In this document: positions 57,200 to 64,000 of the stretch, in pieces | How the letters are laid out: every line of letters begins with the position of its first letter | Position numbering within the stretch: position 1 is the stretch's first letter | NCBI GenBank assembly: GCA_938743325.2 | Contig: OW568863.1 | Coordinates: 744,001 to 808,000 of the forward strand | Direction of reading: 5' to 3' | Source of the DNA: Pycnococcus provasolii | Taxonomy: Eukaryota; Chlorophyta; Pseudoscourfieldiophyceae; Pseudoscourfieldiales; Pycnococcaceae | Length of the DNA stretch: 64,000 bases | Program-made: the position numbers and the translations under genes | The notes under the pieces: model-generated | What the model was told of the DNA's origin: nothing | The model's database searches: none | Seen by the model: the letters and a program-made list of their open reading frames with translations, nothing else

Positions 57200-58828
57200 T
57201 CATACGGTCTCCTCCTCGAACGCGCTTATCGGCGCAAGATGCGGCGTGCCAGCCTTGTGATTCGATGTTCTCGGCGTGTGCTCGGACGCTCTTAGGTTCA
57301 ACGCGATCTCAGGCTCGGGATGCACCTTGTGATACGCCCCCGACGGGGTCGTAGATTGTGGTGTCATGCCGCCGTGCTTCTTTTGAAAACTCTTCGTGCG
57401 ACGCAGAGTTTTTGCGCGCGCGCGCCTCGACTTGGTGTCGTGGTTGAGCAAGGCGACACTCGCAAGAATGGCGGCGGAGCCAGAATCCTCGTGAGAAGTG
57501 GCCACACCTGCGAGTTGCTCCACATCCTCGTTCTCCACCGCAGCCGCTGAGTCCGCCTCCTCGACAGCGACGCGTGCATAGCGATCAACAATCTGCACGT
57601 CGAAGTCCTTAACATTCATCGTTCTGTACGTGTTATCTGCGACGAGGCGTGTCGCCTCCTCCTCGGTTGCATGCATATGCCAATCGTCCTCCGCTCCCGG
57701 CGGCTCAACTTCCCTGCTCGAAATGAACCCGCCGAATAAGGTCACATTCGAAGTCAAGATGACATTCCTTAACAGACGAGAAAAACCAATATGCCACACA
57801 ACTGGTATGAGAAGAACCCAAACTGTCTGCCATACCGTCAGCGGGCTGTCTTTCTTGTACGCCAGTAAGAACCACTTGAGCGTTTTGATCATCGCGCCAT
57901 ACATCATGAGCTGCATCGATTGGATCGTCGAGTCATTCACAAAGCTCATCGCCTTCTGTGTAAAGCTGAGCTTCGCAAATAGTGCGAAGTTATTCTCGTG
58001 CACGGCGGACACGACATTGTAGAAAACAATCGACAGGAGAGTTCCGAGAGACGAGGAGACCGTGGACATTCCGATGAAGAGTAGAAAGACTATGTCGATG
58101 CTCTCGTCTGGTGCTTCGCTGTTGAGCATAGCTTCGCTTGTGATTGCGAAAATGAGCACGCCAATCACGTTGTACATGCTTACGAACCGCAGGTAGTGGT
58201 CCTTGCACGACGCGCCGTCCGCCCCCAAGGCCGCGGCGATAGATTTGTGCCAGTACAAGCGGTGCTCGGCACCTCCAAGAAAGTTCTTGTGGATGTACAC
58301 CCACCAGGCAAATTTGTCCATCCACTCCTTAAGGGTCTTTGCTGCAAGGATTTCGCCATCCGTCAGTGAGACGGACGTCTCACCATCTTCAAGCGTGTCG
58401 CCTGCACCGCCTGGCGTTTGGCTGTTGTCGCGTTGCTTGCTCTGCCTTGCCCATCTTGCTTTTTCGCCCCTGGCTGTAAGTTGTTTGGTTCTCCCCATGA
58501 ATCTCGCCTGCTCGACGCGCGACTTGACGCCAAGTTCCGCCCAAGCGTCATGGTTCATGCACAAGAGCGTTGCCCCGTCAACTCTCGCTTCTCTAGCAGC
58601 CTGCACGACATCTCGTGACGCCTCGCACTCCTCTTCGAGCCAGGATACGACACTGTCAACACTCCACTTCACGAGCAAGGCGGAATTGTCGTGGGTGTCC
58701 GTGGTATTACTGTTGTTTGACTTGTTGGCCCGGGCAGCGTCTTCATCATCATCCACCGAACCTCCTCCTTGCTGTCTGTGAGCAACGTTGAGCATCGCAA
58801 GGACGGCGGCTGTAGCTCCGGCGGCCAT
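57200..58828 (-). CDS. SAM-domain multi-pass membrane protein, unknown
   Basis: 542 aa. Residues ~50-115 look like a sterile alpha motif: WSVDSVVSWLEEECEASRDV, VDGATLLCMNHDAWAELGVK and ARFMGRTKQL. After a short linker, a membrane part has about four to five hydrophobic helices (NVIGVLIFAITSEAM, DIVFLLFIGMSTVSSSLGTL, MQLMMYGAMIKTLKWFLLAY, VWQTVWVLLIPVVWHIGF). The C-terminal ~170 residues are soluble, acidic, then basic (KSRRARAKTLRRTKSFQKKH). An N-terminal SAM joined to a small polytopic membrane domain is not a named family to me. SAM domains often polymerise, so a clustered membrane protein is a reasonable inference. It is divergent with the GDPD gene. Confidence 0.75.
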   Translation of the reverse strand: MAAGATAAVLAMLNVAHRQQGGGSVDDDEDAARANKSNNSNTTDTHDNSALLVKWSVDSVVSWLEEECEASRDVVQAAREARVDGATLLCMNHDAWAELGVKSRVEQARFMGRTKQLTARGEKARWARQSKQRDNSQTPGGAGDTLEDGETSVSLTDGEILAAKTLKEWMDKFAWWVYIHKNFLGGAEHRLYWHKSIAAALGADGASCKDHYLRFVSMYNVIGVLIFAITSEAMLNSEAPDESIDIVFLLFIGMSTVSSSLGTLLSIVFYNVVSAVHENNFALFAKLSFTQKAMSFVNDSTIQSMQLMMYGAMIKTLKWFLLAYKKDSPLTVWQTVWVLLIPVVWHIGFSRLLRNVILTSNVTLFGGFISSREVEPPGAEDDWHMHATEEEATRLVADNTYRTMNVKDFDVQIVDRYARVAVEEADSAAAVENEDVEQLAGVATSHEDSGSAAILASVALLNHDTKSRRARAKTLRRTKSFQKKHGGMTPQSTTPSGAYHKVHPEPEIALNLRASEHTPRTSNHKAGTPHLAPISAFEEETV

Positions 58829-58951
58829 GCACGTATATTAAAAAACAGAGAGCCCGACCTTTACCGAGGAGGTGTGACACGCACGCACGCGCAGACTACG
58901 GGTATTCCTACCAACAGGGAAACGAGCACCCCCCCGGCCGCGGCCAGAATG

Positions 58952-59012
58952 CCAATCACAACCTGCCAATCACAACCTGCCAATCACAACCTGCCAATCA
59001 CAACCTGCCAAT
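58952..59012 (+). promoter_or_regulatory. Five tandem CCAAT motifs at 14-bp spacing
   Basis: CCAAT at 58952, 58966, 58980, 58994 and 59008, within repeated CCAATCACAACCTG. The array lies in the spacer between two divergent genes, about 125 bp upstream of one start and 245 bp from the other. CCAAT is the NF-Y binding core. Binding is inferred; the repeat itself is certain. Confidence 0.7.
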
Positions 59013-59052
59013 CACTGCCAGTTCGGCGACTTCGCGGCCCTTGGTTGATTTT

Positions 59053-59232
59053 TCTTGTAGATTAAGGTGGTCAAGAATTCTTATAAAGAACTGTCCCAAT
59101 GTTGACTCGGCCGTGAAATCTCGCGGCCGGGCAAAGGTGGCCGGCGGGGCAAAGGTGGCCGGGCAAAGGTGCCCGGCCGGGCAAGCCTCGTCTTCTTGAT
59201 AGTCTATTGACCACCTTCCTTGTCGAGAGATC
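59053..59232. repeat. Short inverted-repeat segment with GC-rich internal repeats (MITE-like)
   Basis: AAGGTGGTCAA near 59064 is inverted at 59208-59218 (TTGACCACCTT). Between them are three AAAGGTGGCCGG-type repeats. It may be a miniature inverted-repeat element or simply promoter structure; no target-site duplication is clear. Confidence 0.4.
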
Positions 59233-59255
59233 ATAACCACCATGGTGGATGGACG

Positions 59256-60881
59256 ATGGTCAGGATGGATTGTGCACAGATCAGCAGCTGTTTCTTGGAT
59301 TGTGGATCCAGTCAGGCACTCAGGCAGGCCGTGCCATCCATCGTTTTCCTTTTTCTCCTCTTAACGGACGCACGTGCGACGCCAATCGGCGATACGGCAT
59401 CCGGTCCCATGGCGTCACGCCGCGGCCACGCGCTATCACCAGCAGGCGCGTACCTGGCACGGCCTCCGAGCGCACCGCAGCATACGACGCACACAGCTGG
59501 CGGCGGCGACAACGCGGGTGGCCAGGGACAGGGGACTGGCACATGGGTGCAAGGCGCGCTCGCGTGGACAGGCGTCGTTGGGGCGTCGCCGGCCAAAGCG
59601 AATAAGGCAAGACAGCGCAAGGATAGCGACGACGTATCGGGAACGCTGCCGCTGCACCACGGCTCTGCAGCGCGAAACGATAGAGGCATATTCGCGTGGA
59701 GGAAGAGAAGAGGAGGGGCGAGCTCAAGAGTACGCACCATCCTCATCTTAGGCGCGTTCGCCGCAGCTGCCCTGAACGTATACCTGGTGCTTCGTGGACT
59801 TGGCGCAATCGAACCCATCTTGCGCGCGGTGGGCTGGGACAAGGGCGCTAGAACAGGCGATGCTGATATTCTTGGCGACGATACGCCGAAGCAGGCTGAA
59901 AGAAAGGCTGAGGATAGGCTTGACAAAGGCGAGCCGAGCGACGCCTTTTGCACCGGCGCTAGGCTCAGGGGGTGGGGCGCGCCGCCAGCTCCTCTTGTGT
60001 GCGCTCATGGTACCTTTGACAACGTCACGCTCGAGGAGCGCGCGCAGCCGAATACGCTGCTGGCATTCCAGCAGGCACTGGATGCGGGCGTGAGCTGCGT
60101 TGAGGTTGACGCCGCACGCACGATCGACGGCGAGCTGCTTGTGCTGCACCGACGCGAGCTGGGTCGTTATCTGCCCGCCGATGAGATGAGAAGACAGGTG
60201 TGCGAATTCACGAAGCGTGAGATCATGGATCTCACTCGAGGCGGTGCACACAACCTCCCCCCGCTTAATGTCGCGACGGTGTACGACGCACTGCACCTGT
60301 CGCTTAGCCATCGGCTCGGTGGCGTGTCTCGTGCGATTGTAGATCTGAAAGTCTGCGAGGGCGACAACGGCATTGAGCTCGATGCGAGGGAGCTCGTGCG
60401 CGACGTCGTTCTCACGCTTAGGCGTGTTGGCTGCGGGAGTCGCTGCCTCGTCTGGGCGAAGAGCGACGAAGCGGTGGCACGAACGAAGAGTGTCGACGAC
60501 CTCACGCAGACGGGATACGTGGTGATGAACCACACCGCGAGCAGCCTTTCGACTGGACACGACGTGACGATTCGTGGCATGGCCGTGCCTGAGGGCCACA
60601 CGAACCAGCGTGGGCTTGACTGGACTCAGCTGGGCCGTTCGGAGGTGGTTGCAATGTACTACGGCACGTTAGATGCCGCCCGTCTGGCTGAGGTGCATCG
60701 GAACGGCAAAGAGCTGTACGCTTGGGTTGCGAACGATGCGCCGTCGATGACGCACTGCCTCGACCATTTCGTGGATGGCGTGGTGACGAATCACCCAGCG
60801 CGTCTGATGGCTGCCCGCGACATTCGCCTGGCAGCTTGCCGCGCGCGCTACCGAGCCAACACCCCGGATGATGGTGGGTAG
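59256..60881 (+). CDS. Glycerophosphodiester phosphodiesterase-like (GDPD) membrane protein
   Basis: 541 aa from the first ATG. It has an N-terminal hydrophobic segment (AVPSIVFLFLLLTDARA), a Ser/Arg-rich region, then a TM helix (ILGAFAAAALNVYLVLRGL). The GDPD domain is at ~245-535: CAHGTFDN (first catalytic HG..N), PNTLLAFQQALDAGVSCVEVDAARTIDGE (E.D metal ligands), LLVLHRREL (second His), VDLKVCEGD and, near the end, VDGVVTNHPARLM, matching the family's D.GV.TN.P end. Such enzymes split glycerophosphodiesters to glycerol-3-phosphate plus alcohol. The layout suggests a type II membrane protein with the domain in the lumen or outside. The usual HRG is HG here with ENT changed to PNT, so activity is not certain. 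Confidence 0.75.
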   Translation: MVRMDCAQISSCFLDCGSSQALRQAVPSIVFLFLLLTDARATPIGDTASGPMASRRGHALSPAGAYLARPPSAPQHTTHTAGGGDNAGGQGQGTGTWVQGALAWTGVVGASPAKANKARQRKDSDDVSGTLPLHHGSAARNDRGIFAWRKRRGGASSRVRTILILGAFAAAALNVYLVLRGLGAIEPILRAVGWDKGARTGDADILGDDTPKQAERKAEDRLDKGEPSDAFCTGARLRGWGAPPAPLVCAHGTFDNVTLEERAQPNTLLAFQQALDAGVSCVEVDAARTIDGELLVLHRRELGRYLPADEMRRQVCEFTKREIMDLTRGGAHNLPPLNVATVYDALHLSLSHRLGGVSRAIVDLKVCEGDNGIELDARELVRDVVLTLRRVGCGSRCLVWAKSDEAVARTKSVDDLTQTGYVVMNHTASSLSTGHDVTIRGMAVPEGHTNQRGLDWTQLGRSEVVAMYYGTLDAARLAEVHRNGKELYAWVANDAPSMTHCLDHFVDGVVTNHPARLMAARDIRLAACRARYRANTPDDGG

Positions 60882-61440
60882 TAATGACTTGCACTGACTC
60901 TGAATTGTCCCGAATGTTTTCTTCAGAAAATTATGTACCGTACTTATCATATTTGCTTGTGTACTGTAATAACACTCCAGGATTTTTCCTTTGGTGTTCA
61001 ACGCAACGCACGATCGATTCGAACGAGCAGTTTTGTCAGGCAATGCCGATGCGTGTGCAAAGCTCGAGCGCACGCGACTATCTCTAGTCGAGTTGATACC
61101 TAACCTTAAGCGGCAGGAATCCATCCATATATAGTCTATATATAGACTACGAGTGGTTGCCCTGAGCTCACCACCACCAAACACGCGTGGAGCGCTAGTA
61201 CATAAGCCAGGCTGGCTCGCTCGGGTAAGGTACTTGAATACGAGCGTGAATGAGAGCGTGCAAATAAATACCCTTATTAGGACAGGTTGGGGATACCGGT
61301 TTGATCCCCGGGTTGATTTTTTTAGTTCTCGCCAGGCAACGAAGGCCCTCTGAGAACTCACCTTGGGAAGGAGCTCGGACTCGCGGTGACGTCGCCGACA
61401 GGTTAGGGCTTGTTCATTTTCGTTCAAGTGTGTATTTGTC
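60882..61440. other. Intergenic region upstream of cytochrome c
   Basis: 560 bp with an 18-bp perfect palindrome (61132-61149). A tRNA-like T-arm near 61296 was considered and rejected. No gene is seen. Confidence 0.5.
61132..61149. repeat. 18-bp perfect palindrome
   Basis: TAGTCTATATATAGACTA reads the same on both strands, about 290 bp before the cytochrome c start. It may be a binding site or part of a TATA-type region; function unknown. Confidence 0.7.
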
Positions 61441-62289
61441 ATGTCGTCGTTCGCCGAAGCGCCTGCGGGTGACGCCGCCAAGGGTGCGAAGATCTTCAAG
61501 ACCAAGTGTACGTGATGGTTTTATTTGATCTTGCTCTTGTGTTTGTGTTTGTGTTTGTATTTGGTTTGGTTTGGTTGACTTGGTTTGCTTGGTTGACTTG
61601 ACTTGGGTTGCTTGTGGTTGGTTCGTGGGTTGCTTGTGGTCGGTTCGTGGGTATCGTATGTTTCACTTTTTTTTTACGGTTTTTTTTACGTTTCTAATGC
61701 CCTTTGTCGCTCGAGCTTTGTGCGCGCTCTCATCTTGCTGGTCGGTCTTTGCCTTATATAAGCGTCGTGGTGGGGGTGGTGACGTCTTGGTACCAGTACG
61801 TGGGCGGGTCACTTTTTGGTCATGGCGGCGGGCGGCGGCGGCACCCCGCAGTTGTCGGCATGCGGGACGCTCCAACAAACAACTCACACGAGGCAAGCAA
61901 GGATCTACGCACGGCGTACGCGAAACCGTCCCACTTGTCACTGTGGATAGTTTGGAACCAAAAGATTCTTACACTACGAGAAAGAGGAACTAACAAATTC
62001 ACATGCCACTTCTACAGGCGCGCAGTGCCACGTTGCAGAGAAGGGTGGAGGACACAAGCAGGGCCCGAACCTGGGAGGACTCTTTGGACGACTCAGCGGA
62101 ACAACGGCTGGATTCAGCTTCTCCAAGGCCAACATCGACGCCAAGGTTACGTGGGGCGAGGATACGTTGTACGACTACCTGCTGAACCCGAAGAAGTACA
62201 TGCCGGGAACGAAAATGGTGTTTGCGGGACTGAAGAAGCCGCAGGAGCGCGCCGATCTGATCGCCTACATGAAGAACGCGACGGCGTAA
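61441..62289 (+). CDS. CYTC: Cytochrome c (mitochondrial), two exons
   Basis: Mobile electron carrier between complexes III and IV. Exons 61441-61507 and 62018-62289 encode 112 aa. The CAQCH haem-attachment motif (Cys23, Cys26, His27) is formed across the splice: the first exon ends ...TKT with one base of the Cys codon, and the second begins [20 protein letters not shown] and the axial Met in [16 protein letters not shown] are standard. Length and motifs are those of plant cytochrome c, with the plant-type N-terminal extension ([10 protein letters not shown]). No transit peptide is needed for import. Without splicing the frame stops within a few codons. Confidence 0.96.
61508..62017 (+). other. 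Cytochrome c intron (GT-AG, 510 bp)
   Basis: Donor AAGT|GTACGT, acceptor TCTACAG|GCG, with branch-like GAACTAACAAAT about 30 bp before the acceptor. It is T/G-rich near the start (TTTGGTTTGG repeats). Confidence 0.9.
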
Positions 62290-62744
62290 GAAAGCGTGCG
62301 CAGCAAGCGAACGTATAAGGTATCGGGAAGACACTTGTGCTCTGTGTTACAAACGCGAACGAAGTGTGTCGTTGAGGATTTTAAAACATGTTTCATCCTG
62401 CGGTGTGTGTTGTTTGTTGGTGGTATGAAAGGTGGCGGCGGGATGCCCGTTAGAATCTCATTTTCACACACACAAGAAACGCGCCACTCCCAAAGTACAC
62501 GTGAAAAACATGAGAGCCTCAAGAGGAAGGCAGTAGATAGGTTTGTTTCACCACGAAGTGATTCACTCTGACTCCTGACACAAGGTACATCCATATCGTA
62601 TCATCCTCGGCAACTGTTCACATGTCTCCTCCCACCAAAAACACAACAAAATCGTCACAGCAAGAGACAAATAAGACCAACGCACCGTAAAGAAAAAATT
62701 TAACGACGCGTTTCCGCAAACGCAACTTAGAATGATCGCGTCTC
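62290..62744. other. Intergenic region between convergent genes
   Basis: 455 bp of lower-GC DNA. Nothing is recognised. Confidence 0.5.
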
Positions 62745-63785
62745 TCACATTCGACTCATTTCGCGCGCGCGGTCAGCGGCGGCATTCACACCCTCGATGA
62801 AGGCACTTCTCACTCCGTTCTTTTCCAGAGCACGAACACCCGCAATGGTGGTGCCACCTGGGGAGCACACGTTGTCCTTAAGAGCACCAGGGTGCTGTCC
62901 CGTCTCGAGGACCATCTTAGCTGCACCCATCACAGTCTGTGCGGCGAGCGGGAGAGCGACGTCGCGTGGAAGGCCAGCCGCGACTCCGCCGTCAGCCATC
63001 GCCTCGATCGCGAGGTACACATACGCAGGGCCCGATCCAGAGAGACCGGTGACAGCGTCAAGGAGGTTTTCGGGCACCTTTCGAATGACGCCAATGGCGC
63101 CGAATAGCTCCTCGACGCGCTTGCCGTTCGCCTCGCTTGCGTGCTTTCCTGCGGCATAGGCACACGCTGCGGCACCGACGAGGCAAGGTGTGTTGGGCAT
63201 GACACGAACGCACGGGACTTTCGACGACTTGCACGCCGCCGCCTCGATCTTCTCGAGCGGAACGCCTGCGGCGATGGAGACGATGAGCTGGTCGGGGGAG
63301 AGGTCCCCAGACGTCTCCTCGAGCACCGTCGACACGTAGTTGGGCTTCACGCTCACGAACACCGTCTCGCTCGCCCGCACGACTTCCCCGTTGGTCGTGA
63401 CAGCTTTTGCGCCAAACTCCTCGAACACCTGTCGCCTGACCTCCCACGGGTCGTACGCTGTGATATCTTCTGGTTTGCAGAGTCCCGCCTTGACAAATCC
63501 GCGCGCCATGGCCTCAGCCATTTGCCCCGCTCCAAGGAACCCGATGGTACCAGGTCTAACAGGAGACATTGTCGTATTCTCTAGATCCGAATTCGCTGCT
63601 GCTGCTCTCACAATGGAACGAGACGAACGACAAGGATGATGACGATGCAATGCAGGATGACGACAAGGACCCGCCAATGACAATGATGATGGTGAAGTCT
63701 TGACCCTGAAGTTAAACCCTTTCCCCAGCCCGTATAATCCAACTGTAAGAGGAGTAATCTCGACAACTGACGGCTGCCAAGTCAA
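62745..63785 (-). CDS. P5CR: Pyrroline-5-carboxylate reductase, with plastid-type leader
   Basis: Last step of proline synthesis (P5C to proline, using NAD(P)H). 346 aa from the Met at 63785. The Rossmann motif is IGFLGAGQMAEAMARGF. Then VFVSVKPNYV, CVRVMPNTPCLVG and the signature LSGSGPAYVYLAIEAMADGG, followed by CSPGGTTIAGVRALEKNGVR. The first ~72 residues (SLSLAGPCRHPALHRHHPCR, then VRAAAANS) look like a plastid transit peptide with a VRAAA-type site. A second Met at 63569 (MSPVRPGTIGFLG) would give a cytosolic form with no leader. Alternative transcription starts could give dual targeting. All catalytic blocks are intact. Confidence 0.93.
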   Translation of the reverse strand: MTWQPSVVEITPLTVGLYGLGKGFNFRVKTSPSSLSLAGPCRHPALHRHHPCRSSRSIVRAAAANSDLENTTMSPVRPGTIGFLGAGQMAEAMARGFVKAGLCKPEDITAYDPWEVRRQVFEEFGAKAVTTNGEVVRASETVFVSVKPNYVSTVLEETSGDLSPDQLIVSIAAGVPLEKIEAAACKSSKVPCVRVMPNTPCLVGAAACAYAAGKHASEANGKRVEELFGAIGVIRKVPENLLDAVTGLSGSGPAYVYLAIEAMADGGVAAGLPRDVALPLAAQTVMGAAKMVLETGQHPGALKDNVCSPGGTTIAGVRALEKNGVRSAFIEGVNAAADRAREMSRM

Positions 63786-64000
63786 CCAACCAACACGAGT
63801 GAAGTCAAGCGAAGCGAAGCGAAGGGCAGTGACTGAAAAAGAATTTCACAAAATAAGCCAGTCGGTTGAGGGGAGGGGATAGGATAGGACGGAAAGGGAG
63901 AGGAAGAGGGCGGGGCGGCGGCGGCGCGGCGTACCCTGGTAACCCTAGCTCGTCAGTCGGGCGAACCACAATACCCTAACCCATATCATCCGTTAAGTTC
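63786..64000. other. Upstream region of P5CR, to the window edge
   Basis: Contains GGGGAGG-rich DNA and CCCTAACC-like words near 63940-63984. No gene is seen. Confidence 0.4.

Noticed and set aside
61290-61320. tRNA-like T-arm (CCGGTTTGATCCCCGG)
   Set aside because: The T-stem has a mismatch in the middle and no cloverleaf can be built upstream.

Overview
The window looks like a nuclear chromosome segment of a small, gene-dense, GC-rich unicellular green alga (prasinophyte-like chlorophyte). This is inferred from gene content. There is a plant-type plastid haem oxygenase, a plastid RecA, a BT1/FBT-type transporter, many serine/arginine-rich transit-like N-termini, and eukaryotic genes (IRE1, exocyst SEC10, RCC1, eEF3, cytochrome c, GST-fused ProRS). 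Most genes are single uninterrupted frames. Only eEF3 (two introns) and cytochrome c (one intron) show clear GT-AG introns. Short (TTAGGG)n arrays recur between genes, so they are interstitial and do not mark a chromosome end here. I cannot name the species.

Layout. 0-4.4 kb: prolyl-tRNA synthetase (5' end outside the window) converging on a carnitine-type acyltransferase. 4.4-7.2 kb: a repeat-rich, subtelomere-like block with poly-G, TTAGGG, a 94-bp direct repeat, a decayed 286-bp array that encodes thrombospondin type-3-like Ca-binding repeats, and a 73-bp tandem repeat. 7.2-18.1 kb: ordinary genes for bL17, haem oxygenase, parvulin, RecA, a SET methyltransferase, a polytopic membrane protein, an OTU protease and an ATP-grasp-like protein. 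18.3-24.5 kb: a tandem duplication of a D-2-hydroxyacid dehydrogenase gene whose two copies are separated by a broken tyrosine-recombinase (DIRS/PAT-like) retroelement fossil. 24.7-30.9 kb: a small membrane protein, SEC10, a ZIP metal transporter and an ATC-hydrolase-like protein. 32.1-36.0 kb: intron-containing eEF3 and a solitary 5S rRNA gene. 36.1-47.6 kb: an orphan protein, an FGGY kinase, IRE1, an inverted gene fragment, an ePHD-AAA ATPase and a BT1/FBT transporter. 47.6-48.7 kb: remnants of a P-element/THAP9-like transposase joined to tandem AT-hook repeats. 48.8-64 kb: a large secretory protein, an Atm1-type ABC half-transporter, RCC1, a SAM-domain membrane protein, a GDPD-family protein, cytochrome c and pyrroline-5-carboxylate reductase.

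Genes are independent eukaryotic units, not operons. They cover translation (ProRS, bL17, eEF3, 5S), plastid maintenance (RecA, haem oxygenase, parvulin), secretion and ER stress (SEC10, IRE1, secretory protein), Fe-S/thiol export and respiration (Atm1 type, cytochrome c) and nuclear transport/chromatin (RCC1, ePHD-AAA, SET). The least explained features are the TTAGGG blocks beside gene 5' ends, the TSP3-like array, the AT-hook/transposase composite, and the inverted AAA-gene fragment with its long hairpin.
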